Of a stretch of 64,000 nucleotides of DNA, positions 44,180-53,984 are shown piece after piece. Every line of letters starts with the position of its first letter. Position 1 is the stretch's first letter. A model generated the notes under the pieces. It saw nothing but the letters and a program-made list of their open reading frames with translations, was not told the origin of the DNA and did not search any database. The position numbers were made by a program, and so were the translations under genes. This stretch comes from Molanna angustata (lineage: Eukaryota; Arthropoda; Insecta; Trichoptera; Molannidae). The DNA lies in the NCBI GenBank assembly GCA_963576475.1, contig OY754990.1:12269061-12333060 (forward strand), read 5' to 3'.

Positions 44180-44290
44180 GAACTTATAAATACACGTAGA
44201 ATCTAAAACAAATTGTTTTATTTTAATATAATAACCTTAGTAATTGCGAATTCAAAACTCTCCACTTGTGAGGAGTAAAATTTGTGAGGG

Positions 44291-44834
44291 TAGTGACGTA
44301 AACTCGAGAAAACTCATGTTTTCGATGCGCTTAGTTATTTTGATTAAATTTACGGAGTTAAAAAAATAAAATAAAACGGAGGTAACCTGCTTGTTTTTTG
44401 TTGTTTTTATTTGTCGAAAAAAATACACTTAATTGTGTTTTCTGAAATACACTATTTACGAAAAAAATAATTACATTTTATGTGTAAATAAGACTACGCG
44501 TGATACGGTTGTGAAAATCGTTATATATACCTAATAGAATTATTTTTATAACGTCAATGATTATCTATGTATGTCTGTCTGTGAATGAACGTTATTAAGT
44601 TTACCGTAGCGTGAACACGGTACAGTAGGTAGTGTGTTGCCATTAGAGAAAACGCAGTTTTCGTCGGAAAATTATGCAACTAAAATATATAATTATTCTA
44701 CTTGTTATGATAACAATTGTTAACTTTTATATTTCATTATCATTTGGATAAATGTTATATTTATAATTTTTATATATCTTATAGGTGCTATGTGAAATAA
44801 TAATTAACACATTATACTAATTTTTTTTGTTAAT
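44291..44834. other. Unassigned AT-rich DNA
   Basis: No feature recognised. Confidence 0.35.
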
Positions 44835-44925
44835 AGTAACAAAATTTCATGTTAAAAGTAACCGAACTATACCTAGTGACTAAAAACATTTGGTATTGTG
44901 CACGCAGCCAAACAGTGAAGTCATA
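44835..44925 (+). repeat. Dispersed repeat Rep-C, copy 2
   Basis: AGTAACAAAATTTCATGTTA, then AAAAGTAACC, then AACATTTGGTATTGTGCACG, matching 20,430-20,545. Confidence 0.65.
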
Positions 44926-45061
44926 AATTCTTTTTCAGTGTTTGAATCCCTCTCCCATCCTTTTCCTCCCTTTATGCCACCCCAGGCAAACATACAATAA
45001 TTGTTAAAATTAATGAACAAATATATACTTATCAAAGTATTTTTCCACAAAAATTGATTAT

Positions 45062-45105
45062 AATGACCGAACGTTTTCGCCGTGATGGCTCTACATTATC
45101 AAGGT
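45062..45105 (-). ncRNA. Hammerhead-ribozyme-like motif (H5, left), decayed
   Basis: ACC, UUGAUAA, extra U, partly decayed stem II (GCC/GGC), GAA, AACG-UU-CGGU, C. Stem I no longer pairs. Confidence 0.4.
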
Positions 45106-45144
45106 CGAAAATGAAAATCAAGGTCTAAATGAGTTTCATTTTAA

Positions 45145-45190
45145 AACTTGATTATGCCGAGCCACCTCGGTGAAAGCGTTAGGTCATTAT
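45145..45190 (+). ncRNA. Hammerhead-ribozyme-like motif (H5, right), decayed
   Basis: UUGAUUA box with two departures, extra U, 5-bp stem CCGAG/CUCGG, GAA, AGCG-UU-AGGU, C. Stem I is weak. Confidence 0.4.
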
Positions 45191-45252
45191 AATATAATTT
45201 TTGAGGAAAGTAAATATTAAACTTATTTATTAATATTAAAAATAAGAACACA

Positions 45253-45395
45253 TTTTTAATCCACAATGAGTACAATTTAATGAGCCTTCAGAGGCTTTAG
45301 TATAAATTGTGCCTCTGAAGATGCTAGTTTTATCTAGAGAAAGCGCTTAGGCTCATTAAATTGTACTCATTGTGGATTAAAACTGTGTTTTTATT
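45253..45395. mobile_element. Palindromic element with one hammerhead motif (family H6)
   Basis: TTTTAATCCACAATGAGTAC, then AATTTAATGAGCC, on the left is the exact inverse of 45,350-45,383. The right arm contains a complete hammerhead, while the left arm has lost its middle (GCCTTCAGAGGC remains). No frame. Confidence 0.7.
45311..45352 (+). ncRNA. Hammerhead ribozyme (H6), near-consensus
   Basis: Stem I GCCU/AGGC has 4 pairs, box CUGAAGA is canonical, extra U, stem II CUAG/CUAG plus a U-A pair with one bulged G, GAA, stem III AGC/GCU without a loop, and U at the cleavage-site position (45,348). Confidence 0.7.
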
Positions 45396-45522
45396 TAGGT
45401 TAAGTACAACAAATACCTAGAATATACCATACATTAAAACAACTTTTGGACAACGTAGCGTACGATACTTTTCAACAAAACTCTTCAATAGTTTACCAAC
45501 AAATATTAAAAACATTAAACAT

Positions 45523-45808
45523 TAGCTGTGAGGCACCGGCTTAGAATAGTGCTTCCACTCTTTTCTATTATTGTTTTCGAGTGTCCCGTAAGAGCCGGGT
45601 AATCGAAAATACATCAGGCAACAATAACATCTGACATAGTTCAGCAATGAGGTTCACCACCCATTCTGAATGTAGTGCCTTTTTAGGTGAGACGAGACTG
45701 GTGTGTGGGCATACACAGATGTGTTGTGCTCCCTTTTATAAGGCAATGCACACCCCCACACCTTTCGCTGGTTACCCCACATTGTGGGATATGCCGTGAT
45801 GGTATGAA
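45523..45808 (+). mobile_element. R1-like LINE 3' UTR
   Basis: Ends TTTCGCTGGTTACCCCACAT, then TGTGGGATATGCCGTGATGG, then TATGA, matching 15,580-15,625 and 16,405-16,440. No coding part. Confidence 0.55.
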
Positions 45809-46089
45809 AAATGCAAAAGAATTTAAAAAACTATCACTAAGATGGGTTTGTGAAATAGATGAAAAAATTCTGAAAGAAATAATTCTACCAAATAAAATGT
45901 AAAATGCACTATTACAAACAACAGAATAGACAATTGAAAAAAGTGAAAAATAAGTTCTTTTGTTGTTTTTTTTTAATTAATCAATTTTTTCAACAAATAA
46001 TTTTTTTTTAAATTTTTGTTGTGTGTTAATGACTCATAATGAAATATTGTGTTTGGAAAGAGAGAAAGAAGGATGCATACGCTTGAATG

Positions 46090-46436
46090 CGTAGCGTATG
46101 TATGTACATGTACTTATATTATATGTAAATGTATCTATAAATAAACAACATTATAGACAATAACATAAAACTAGCTCACCTTAGCACAGGCTATGCCTAG
46201 TGAGGGGGCTAGTAACAAAGATACAAACAAAAAGAGATAGCTTTAACTATGTAAGCAATGGTGAAATAGTGAAATGATATTTATTGAAATGAAATAACTT
46301 ATATTTACTTTGTATGTTTACTATGTATGAATAAGCTTATATTACCTTCAATTATTTTGTATCTTATATCTACTCTGTGTTATTGGATAGAAACAAATAA
46401 AAATTAAATAAAATAAATTATTTTTATAAATAAATT
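46090..46436 (+). mobile_element. Probable Jockey-like LINE 3' UTR
   Basis: AACTAGCTCACCTTAGCACA, then GGCTATGCCTAGTGAGGGGG, followed by an AATAAAATAAATT tail. The right end abuts the TA of the pogo-like element. Confidence 0.45.
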
Positions 46437-46611
46437 TAGAGGAAAGTAACCAAATATGGAATACCATTTTGTTTTTACGCATAAAAAAAAACAAATATGA
46501 AAAATCAAAAACTTTTAATCGTAATTACAATCAGTCATATATTTGCACTTCAAGTAGTAACAGTCTTGTATTATATTTATTAATTATAATTAATATAAAT
46601 TCTCAAAAACA

Positions 46612-47020
46612 AAATCAACATAAAGGTATCTAATTATGGAATAGGTACCCAAATATGGAATACTACAAAAACTATACAAAATCAACATAAAGGTATCTAA
46701 TTATGGAATAGGTACCCAAATATGGAATACTACAAAAACTATACAAAATCAACATAAAGGTATCTAATTATGGAATAGGTACCCAAATATGGAATACTAC
46801 AAAAACTATACAAAATCAACATAAAGGTATCTAATTATGGAATAGGTACCCAAATATGGAATACTACAAAAACTATACAAAATCAACATAAAGGTATCTA
46901 ATTATGGAATAGGTACCCAAATATGGAATACTACAAAAACTATACAAAATCAACATAAAGGTATCTAATTATGGAATAGGTACCCAAATATGGAATACTA
47001 CAAAAACTATACAAAATCAA
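46612..47020 (+). repeat. 67-bp tandem repeat inside the pogo-like element, six units
   Basis: Starts at 46,621, 46,688, 46,755, 46,822, 46,889 and 46,956. As far as I can read, all units are identical. Each includes TACCCAAATATGGAATACTA, whose core CCAAATATGGAATA is the inner half of the terminal inverted repeat. Confidence 0.95.
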
Positions 47021-47080
47021 ACTTAACTTCTATGAGATACTTTAGGAACTTTGGTCAAATATAAAAATAAACTGAAACTA

Positions 47081-47520
47081 CTTGCAATAATCGTAAATCC
47101 AGGTGTCGAACTCTGCACCAGCGCAATCATTATGTGCCCAGAGTCCGCACATGAGGCTTTTGATCCAGGTTTCTCCTCGAGTATCTTCAGAAAACAACCT
47201 ATAACAGAACATACACTCCGCATCTTCTGAGTCAGGAGTTTCATGTCCTATTAAGGTATCGGGCTCACTGTCTGTGTCAAACTGTATCATTTCGTCATCA
47301 TCTGAATCAGATGGATTATTCTTATCGTTGGTTTTTTCTTTTGGTAGTTTGCCTTTCTTTTCGTTTTGTTTTTTATTCTTTGCCTTTGTCAATTTACATT
47401 CTTTTTCACCTTTTTTCTTACGTTTATCTATGATATCATTTTTGTAAGGTGATGACGTAATTATTGCTGCAACAGATGCCTTTCTTCTCCTATTAAATAT
47501 TTTTCTTTTTTTTATCTGGT
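47081..47520 (-). pseudogene. Pogo-type transposase, C-terminal tail with PHD-like zinc module
   Basis: The minus strand reads RRRKASVAAIITSSPYKND, a lysine-rich linker, an acidic stretch (DSDDDEMIQFDTDSEPD), then ECMFCYRLFSEDTRGETW, CGLWAHNDCAG and IYDYCK. The Cys-X2-Cys, Cys, His-X2-Cys, Cys layout is the PHD-like finger found at the C-terminus of many insect pogo-like transposases. The upstream HTH and DDE domains are absent. The region before about 47,520 is probably not part of the original protein. Confidence 0.8.
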
Positions 47521-47969
47521 ACTGAGCTGAAAATATAGGGAAACACCAAATATGGAATAGTCCATATTTGGACCCCACGGACTGTCCATATTTGGCATTT
47601 TTAACTCATTTAAACTTTTTTGCATATTTTTAAACTAGACAAAATAAGACAATAAAAAACCTCTAAAACTTTTAAACAAACATTTATTCAATGCATAGAT
47701 GTAATAAACGATATACTATTTACCATTACATTACGTAAAATAATTAATTTTTTACATATCATAAAAAGTTTTCTGACAGCGACAAAACAAAAACGTCTTA
47801 TAGCGGATACACCACTCGCTCGACTGACAAGATGAAACCTGTACATGCGTATAGTGATTGAAAGATATAAGATGATCGCTGTTATTTGCATCTAGGTGTA
47901 TTCATCTTGGAGAAATGCCGGTATTCCATATTAGGATACTATTCCATATTTGGTTACTTTCCTCTAATA

Positions 47970-48410
47970 TTTACTTTATAATTATGAACTTCCCTCTTTT
48001 TGTCCCTCAGATAAATAAATGAATGAATAAATATCCTCGTAGGATGAAATTAATAGCTGTCGACATAAATTCAAATATATGTACCCATAATAGGATCTGA
48101 AACAAAGTGTTCTGATTCATTTATATTTGCGTCAAAGAAGGATCAACAAAAATATATGCGGCTGTTTGTGGTGGTAGTGTTCGAACCGTGAAATGAATCA
48201 AAAACCCACACCACCCGTAGGGAAGAGCAGCAGACAAGTAAACAGACAGGGTCATGTATCTTTCTGGATTCTGTAATATGTATGTTGTGGACCGAGGGAT
48301 CAATTCCGACAGTACGTCCAATTCAGTAACTTTTTGAACTAAAATAGGAACGTTACTAAAATTTTCTTATTTTGCTTCTTCCGATTCCATTCCTCATAGC
48401 AATGATAAGT
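47970..48410. other. Mostly unassigned; MITE fragment at 48,316-48,365
   Basis: CAATTCAGTAACTTTTTGAA, then CTAAAATAGGAACGTTACT, is a deleted arm pair of the MITE family at 10,705. Confidence 0.5.
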
Positions 48411-48414
48411 TTAT

Positions 48415-48525
48415 TTATTTGTTGGCATAGTGGTAGTCTGTTTGGTTTCTGTGCTGGTTTCCTGGGTTTGATTCCCAGCAGAGGAGAAACATATCGAAAA
48501 CCATTTATCATGCGAATCTTGTGCC
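48415..48525 (+). mobile_element. tRNA-derived SINE head, family 1-related
   Basis: TTGTTGGCATAGTGGTAGTC, then GGGTTTGATTCCCAGCAGAGG, carries A- and B-box-like words and matches the family 1 head. The body is lost after ~100 bp. Confidence 0.65.
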
Positions 48526-48867
48526 CCTGGACTACGTTCACAATGAACACCGAGTGCCCTTAGTGACGCTCTAAGCCGTTCATAATGACCGAAAGACACT
48601 CTGTGGCGTTCAGATTGAACGTCGAGTGTACGCACCAAACGCTAGGTAAAATTGTCGGGTGAAAAACACTCTGACAACTATAGTATCTGTTGACTTCTAT
48701 GTATATGTCTGTGGTATCTATTATGTCAGTTGACATTATTTATGATGACATTATGCATTCACAAAGAGGTTAGTTTATAAAAATTTCATACAACGATTTC
48801 CAATAAAAGGTCAGAGATCATTATTTACACCACTACCTAATTGTTGTCTTTCGATGAAAAAATAATA

Positions 48868-48955
48868 TCGCGTAAGTCTCCAGAATGTGGTAACTTGTTA
48901 TTGGGTGTTAAATTAATATTTGACATAGTACCTGTTAGATGCCCGAGAAGTTATG
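48868..48955 (+). mobile_element. SINE family 2, 3' part
   Basis: GTCTCCAGAATGTGGTAACT, then TGTTATTGGGTG, then AGTACCTGTTAGATGCCCGAG, matches 14,735-14,815. The head is missing. Confidence 0.7.
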
Positions 48956-49015
48956 TAAAATAAAATTAAATAACTTAAAAAAAAAATACTTAGTAAAAAT
49001 TACTAAAATAATTTG

Positions 49016-49197
49016 CTATGAACACTTCCTTGCACCCTGCGCAAGTGGCGAGTTTATTGCCGTATGGCAATTTATTCCAACTAACCTGTGTTTCCAGCCC
49101 AGAGAAACAATATTTGCGTGAGAAATAAATTTCTCCTCTGCTGGGAAGCGAACCCAGGACGCCCGCACAGAAACCGAACGCCTTACCAACATACATG
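49016..49197 (-). mobile_element. tRNA-derived SINE, family 1
   Basis: Reverse of the 55,224 copy: AACACTTCCTTGCACCCTGC, body, then CGAACCCAGGACGCCCGCAC. The outermost head is replaced at 49,198 by a LINE tail. Confidence 0.8.
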
Positions 49198-49465
49198 CAT
49201 ACCATCACGCCATATCCCTTACGGGGTAAGCAGAGAGGACCGAGCGCCATACTCCTCTATTTTTGCACACATTCCTAGCTTCTTACATCCATGCATCGTC
49301 TCATACATGCTCGTCGATTTTTCAAGCTTCTTATATTTCCTTCTTTCAAAATATTATTCGCATGGTCATGCCATCCCTTTCTGGGGCGGCCCCTGCTATT
49401 GACTCCATCTCTTACACCCATGTATATTTTTTTGGTCAGGCGTTCATCAAAAAAAGACATGTATG
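49198..49465 (-). pseudogene. RTE-like (TATG)n LINE fragment
   Basis: The minus frame reads FDERLTKKIYMGVRDGVNSR, RPRKGWHDHANNILKEGNIR and KNRRACMRRCMDVRS. The reversed tail CATACATGCATACCATCACG marks the 3' end at 49,190. It joins directly to the SINE. Confidence 0.8.
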
Positions 49466-50714
49466 ATAAATGACATTTGACAGTCGCACATAATCATTTA
49501 CTTTGGCGCGTCACAGAGAGACAGAGATCGATTTCTTATGGGACGAAGTCTTCCGACGATTGTTCGGCGGAGTATTTATTCTTGTTCTATGTGGTCTCCT
49601 AACGTTAAATATTAATATAACACTAAATTTCGAATGCTGGTGGTCTCGTAAGAAGGCACCTGAACAAAAACTCCACACCAACGAGATAAAGATGCTCAGG
49701 TGATCTATGGAGGTGTGACCAAGTTGAAAAATTAGCATATCTGGCCCGGCTTTGAGGTTATGTGAGGCTAGTGATCGTCACATTAGTAACACAACACTTA
49801 CTGTCTCGTCCGATCTTGACTGGGCACAATGAATACTACCCTATTCATGTGTTCATCTCTAGGTTCGTGACATATATGTTTGAAAGAGGGATCTATCCTC
49901 TGCAAAATAACGATTATATTATTTTATGTATGTAATTATACGTACATAGTACAAGAGGAAGCTAACAAAACCTTCCTGGAACTACATCAAAGGGACCACG
50001 AGGAAAATTAGACTGCCAATTATTACAAACAAAACAATGAACTGTACACAGACAACTATGAATTTCCATTTTAACTATAATTATAATAATTCATGACGTT
50101 ACATCTATCTTTCGCAGAGTTGTTGTTTTTGTTTTAGGCTTTAACGTAGTCATTAAACACATCCATAACAAATAGTGTCATGGATGCCGGAATCATCCGC
50201 GATTCTTGGCGTATTTTATGTATGTTTGCTTAAATTGCATTCATGAGCTGTTTGTCTCGTGCGCTGATGTATCATAGATTATATCAATTAAATAGCGCAT
50301 AGTAATACTATGCAATAAAAATACTCTAAAAAGAATATGCAGTTGTTCATTTCAGCACTCACAAACATCCATGCGCATGTTCGTCATAAATGATTGGCTA
50401 ATTAATGCACGCCTCGTTCCTCAATTGATCATTTGTATTAATCGCTCATAAAGCGCTTGAGGTCGACACAGCATTCCATCAGTAATAGTTTCCCGTTGTT
50501 TCCTACATTACCATAGATTCGCTTAGAATGTTTTTGTTGTTCCACGGCGATCTCTTCCATCTGTGTTTTTCTATCCTTAGTGGATGTAGTTTTTAATTCT
50601 TCCATGCTATGAGTTTTCAGTGTAATGAAATTCCTAGACTTTTAGTATAAAGACAATACAAATATATTATTCACATCAATCTTGAACATCGTTTATTATT
50701 CGTTTAATTACGGG
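49466..50714. other. Unassigned DNA
   Basis: No repeat family or gene recognised. Confidence 0.35.
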
Positions 50715-51190
50715 ATGGAATATTTCCATCAATATTAGGAAAAATTTAATCAAGACTATTGTCTGGAGTGTACTGCTATATGGCTGTGAAACATGGACCA
50801 TCAGCCAACGCGAAACAGGACGTCTGTCTGCGTTTGAGATGTGGTGCTACAGACGCATGGCTAAAGTTCACTGGTCAGAACACATCAGCAACGACGAGGT
50901 ACTAAGTAGGGTTGGAGAGACAAGGCAAATTATGAAAAGAATTGCCCAACAGAGAACAACTTGGATAGGCCACAACATCCGGAACCCAGGCCAGCTTTTT
51001 ACCATCGTCGAAGGAATGATTGATGGGGGTAATTGTAGGGTCGCCCCAGAAACAACTATATAGACCAGATAGTCGGTGACGTGCGCTGTAGCAGTTACAG
51101 GGAGATGAAGAGACTGGCGGACGATAGAGTTAAGTGGAGGGATCAAGTGTTTGGTGCAGACCAATCCTAGGATTGTGACCCAGAAGAAGA
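50715..51190 (+). pseudogene. RTE-like LINE ORF2 C-terminus
   Basis: The plus strand reads IRKNLIKTIVWSVLLYGCET, WTISQRETGRLSAFEMWCYR, WSEHISNDEVLSRVGETRQI and TTWIGHNIRNPGQLFTIVEG. After a frame change at about 51,040 it continues DVRCSSYREMKRLADDRVKW to a stop at about 51,168 and a GAAGAAGAA tail. It is the same family as 42,444 and 57,195 (DVRCSSY). 5'-truncated and frameshifted. Confidence 0.85.
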
Positions 51191-51940
51191 ATTACGGGCT
51201 GTCTACGATCTGCTAAAATAACTGTAAATACAAATCTCCGTGTAAATACACCGAACCGCTGAAGTTATTGGCTCTATTTCTCAAGAAAATTGATCAAGAC
51301 TTTTCAATTCACTGATACTTTCCTCCCAAGGTTAGCAGCAGTATCAGTTTAAGGGTTCTCGTAAAGTATGGCCAACACAGTGAAAGAGCCTTAAATCAAA
51401 ATACTGCTAAGAAGTTAAATCTCCTTCACACTTAACAAAATCACTGTTCAGTTTATCTTACTAGCGTTCATATCATCCGTTAACTCATTCTTTATATATT
51501 ATTAGGTATCTGTATTTGTCGCCCAATGCCACCAATTAATTGTTATAAAATTAACATTCGTTGTCGCAATATTATAGTCGTCATATTATTTGCAAATGAC
51601 TCATGGTATATAATCGACTTGTTTAATAATACAATCGTTCCTTGAAGTCTTCATTGGTGACATATTGTTTTTTTCTTGGTACTGATTAGTTTATCGCGTT
51701 CGGGTCTGCCTTGTCGAGGCTCTTGGTATAAGATGTCTCTTTGTTTATCACAACAGCGTCCACCCTATCATACCTCCTACTAAGAAAATCCACTTGTGTG
51801 GCACGAAGTGGAATTATTGTAAATTGTAAGTTAGCTCGCTTTTCTTTTATCTGAGACAGCAACACGATATTTTATCTGCCAACATTTGTCCAAAAATAAA
51901 GTACGGACACAGATATGCCGATTGTCAAAAAGGTTGTTAT
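51191..51940. other. Unassigned DNA
   Basis: No feature recognised. Confidence 0.35.
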
Positions 51941-51942
51941 AG

Positions 51943-52505
51943 GGCCGGTATTACAGTCTCAGTTTAAGAGCTAAGCTGAAGTTTTACAAAAAATTTAGCG
52001 TATTATTATGTCCGTTTAGGCCTAATCTTCCCTCAAATACATCACTAAAACGACAAATATTTAACTCAACGTTACTGGCGGATTAATTACTTAACGGTGA
52101 GTCAACAACTGTCATTTCTCGACTCGTTGCTAGGCAACGCGTGTAGTTTCAGTGTTCTATCACTAGAGGCGTTAGTTGTATCGACGTTGGCGCCACACAA
52201 CAAAACAAAGTGACAGCCATATTGAAACGAACGTGGCCATTTAAAAGCATTATTTTGGTGAAAAAAAAAATTTACCATGTTGGATAATAAAACAATAGTA
52301 GTTCAAGTCGTAGCGTCCCGTTTTGTAGTTGGTATCATTTGAGGTTATTAAAATTTGACAGATAATAACCACAGAAAATGTAAAATATGTCTGTAATTGA
52401 AGATTTAGTAACTGTAATACGGAAATGGATTCACAATCTCCCCTCAACTTTAATGTTGAGTTTAACAAACTCAATGAGTTGAGGGCCAACTGTAATATCG
52501 GGTCA
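51943..52505. mobile_element. Possible non-autonomous DNA element
   Basis: GGCCGGTATTACAGTCTCAG at the left is roughly inverted at the right (ACTGTAATATCGGG), with CTCAACTTTAATGTTGAG and further inverted short words near the right end. No clear target duplication. Confidence 0.4.
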
Positions 52506-52638
52506 TAATCTCAAAACTGTCATCTATGAGACAGGGAAAAGATATTCACCGACGGTTACCCAAAACGCTTATAAACGTCTTTATAAGATTTTACTATTAC
52601 TCTGTGACACATTTTTACAAATTATTAATAAATAAAAA

Positions 52639-52720
52639 TATACAATATGTTTGTATAAACCACGTTTGAGTATTTACAGTCTATAAATACTCAAACGTGG
52701 TTATACAAACATATTGTATA
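52639..52720. repeat. Near-perfect hairpin
   Basis: Arms of 37-38 bp (TATACAATATGTTTGTATAA... against ...TTATACAAACATATTGTATA), one extra A in the left arm, 7-nt loop. It directly borders the H3 element. Confidence 0.85.
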
Positions 52721-52726
52721 TACTAA

Positions 52727-52985
52727 GTTTAGTTTGTCGATTTTTGATAGAACTCCATTGTACGTTGATATGTTATAAAATATAAAAATACTTGGTTAAA
52801 GTTCTATTATATTTATTGGATTATTGACGCGTTTCGTGCAAAGCACATCGTCAGAATAATGCTCTACAAGACTGAGACTAGTGGTTATATACAAAATTTA
52901 CATGACAGGTGTATAAAAATGTTGGTTTTTGAACGGTTGAAAAGAAGTTATATAATGCAAATGAATCTATATATAGATTCATTAG
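52727..52985 (-). mobile_element. PLE-like terminal repeat (family H3), copy 2, with tail
   Basis: On the minus strand the arm matches 24,995-25,215 and ends in a tail beginning ATGGAGTTCTATCAAAAATC, comparable to the ATGGAATTCTAC tails of the 11,671 and 42,721 elements. At 52,965-52,985 it closes on a short palindrome TGAATCTATATATAGATTCA. No coding region. Confidence 0.7.
52820..52860 (-). ncRNA. Hammerhead ribozyme (H3), near-consensus
   Basis: Stem I AUUAUU/AAUAAU, canonical CUGACGA, extra U, stem II GUGC-UUU-GCAC (4 perfect pairs, better than the 25,110 copy), GAA, ACG/CGU, C in GUC. This is the most complete hammerhead in the window. Confidence 0.85.
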
Positions 52986-53285
52986 TATCAGGCAGACACT
53001 ATGCAGAGGAGATTTTTCACCCATAGCTTTCGACCCCATACTTTATTTTGCTCTAAGTATATTAGTGCAATTTTTTATATTATGTTTTTTTGTAAATGTT
53101 TTTTTTATTTCCATTGCTGTTTGTGATATTATCACTTTTTATATACGATTGATGTTGGCATCAACTACACAGTGTCACTGTCTCGAGATGCATTGGTCCC
53201 GGCACAGGTTTTTTGCCTAGTGGGGCATCGCAGATTTAATAATTATTGTAATGCCATCAATGTTTGTATGAATAAATAAATAATC
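52986..53285 (+). mobile_element. Jockey-like LINE 3' UTR
   Basis: Ends GGTTTTTTGCCTAGTGGGGC, then a GAATAAATAAATAAT tail. The phrase GCCTAGTG-GGCA is shared with the reversed end at 60,940-60,985. Coding is lost. Confidence 0.55.
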
Positions 53286-53984
53286 TCAAAGATAGCAGTA
53301 GTTAAACTAGTGATGAAGTTTACGCCAGCCGTCTAGTATTAAGTTACCACTTATTAATACATTTAAAAAATCTTTATATACACATATGTATGTACATAAT
53401 GTATTGATCAAATATATGAATCTAATCGTATCAACACGTTGGAACCTATCATTTGACCCCAGTCACCCACGCTGTCTGCCGTTCTTCGTCGGATTTTTGC
53501 TACACACACACAGTTGGGTGTCAATGATGTCATATGATGGACGCCCAATTCAAGTGTCTTATTGTATCACCAATATTTATGACCGATTAAAGGCTCCCGC
53601 TAATTTACTGCCTAACAATTGTTCCTGGAACTGACAAGAGTCAACGATCTCCTCTCCTCGGACAGATGGGTCGTTTCGTATATCCGTTACAAGGACGTTA
53701 CAACTAGATGACGATTCTATTCACTGCGTCGTAATAAATGTTATATCTTTCTTTTCCTGCTCTCCTGATATTTTTATATTATATTTTATTTTTGTTTGGC
53801 ATTGGCATATGCTTCAAAATTTGAATACTAGATAATATATAAAATGACTTGTTAGCGTTGGCCACAAGAGAAACACGCGGGAGATCCATTCAACAGCTGA
53901 ACTCGGCAAAGGAAGTGAAGTTCGGCACATATCGAACGCAAAATACTCCATAGATCTGCCCCCATTTGTTCTGATGTTCTTTTG
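53286..53984. other. Unassigned DNA
   Basis: TTGTTAGCGTTGGCCACAAG at 53,849 is a reversed Rep-B left end. Otherwise no feature. Confidence 0.35.

Larger units (their letters stand above)
42721..44230 (+). mobile_element. Penelope-like element with inverted terminal repeats, 5'-truncated
   Basis: A 13-bp duplication ATAACCTTAGTAA flanks the element (42,708-42,720 and 44,231-44,243); Rep-B at 40,850 shows the uninterrupted site. From the left there is a ~40-bp one-sided tail whose complement starts ATGGAATTCTAC, then a ~195-bp arm (42,761-42,957), the GIY-YIG frame, a ~400-bp non-coding part, and the inverted arm (44,040-44,232). Each arm carries a hammerhead motif. The RT part is cut off exactly where the left arm ends (shared ATGGCA). 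The architecture matches Penelope-like retroelements. Confidence 0.9.
41480..44290 (+). repeat. Dispersed repeat Rep-B, copy 3, split by three insertions
   Basis: Rep-B blocks occur at 41,480-41,530, 42,350-42,443, 42,635-42,720 and 44,231-44,290, in the same order as at 40,620-40,915. The insertions between them are an L2-like LINE, a 191-bp RTE-like LINE end and the GIY-YIG PLE. Confidence 0.75.
45034..45225. mobile_element. Small palindromic element with opposed hammerhead-like motifs (family H5)
   Basis: CACAAAAATTGATTATAATG, then ACCGAACG, on the left is inverted as CGTTAGGTCATTATAATAT and AATTTTTGAGG on the right. Each arm holds a hammerhead-like motif, and ~45 bp separate them. No frame. 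It is a minimal version of the inverted-arm architecture at 11,671. Confidence 0.6.
46439..47964 (-). mobile_element. Pogo-like DNA transposon with perfect 25-bp TIRs
   Basis: Perfect inverted termini, 46,439-46,463 (GAGGAAAGTAACCAAATATG...) and 47,940-47,964, are flanked by TA on each side. The only coding remnant is the C-terminus of a pogo/jerky-type transposase on the minus strand. The interior carries six identical copies of a 67-bp repeat containing the terminal-repeat core. It is internally deleted: the DNA-binding and DDE catalytic parts are missing, so the element cannot move by itself. Confidence 0.85.

Noticed and set aside
46612..47020. 67-bp array as a CRISPR or centromeric satellite
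   Set aside because: Identical contiguous units lie inside a TA-flanked transposon and include its terminal-repeat core.
47688..47891. 67-codon minus frame inside the pogo-like element as the N-terminal transposase part
   Set aside because: It shows no HTH or DDE motif and is not in register with the C-terminal remnant.
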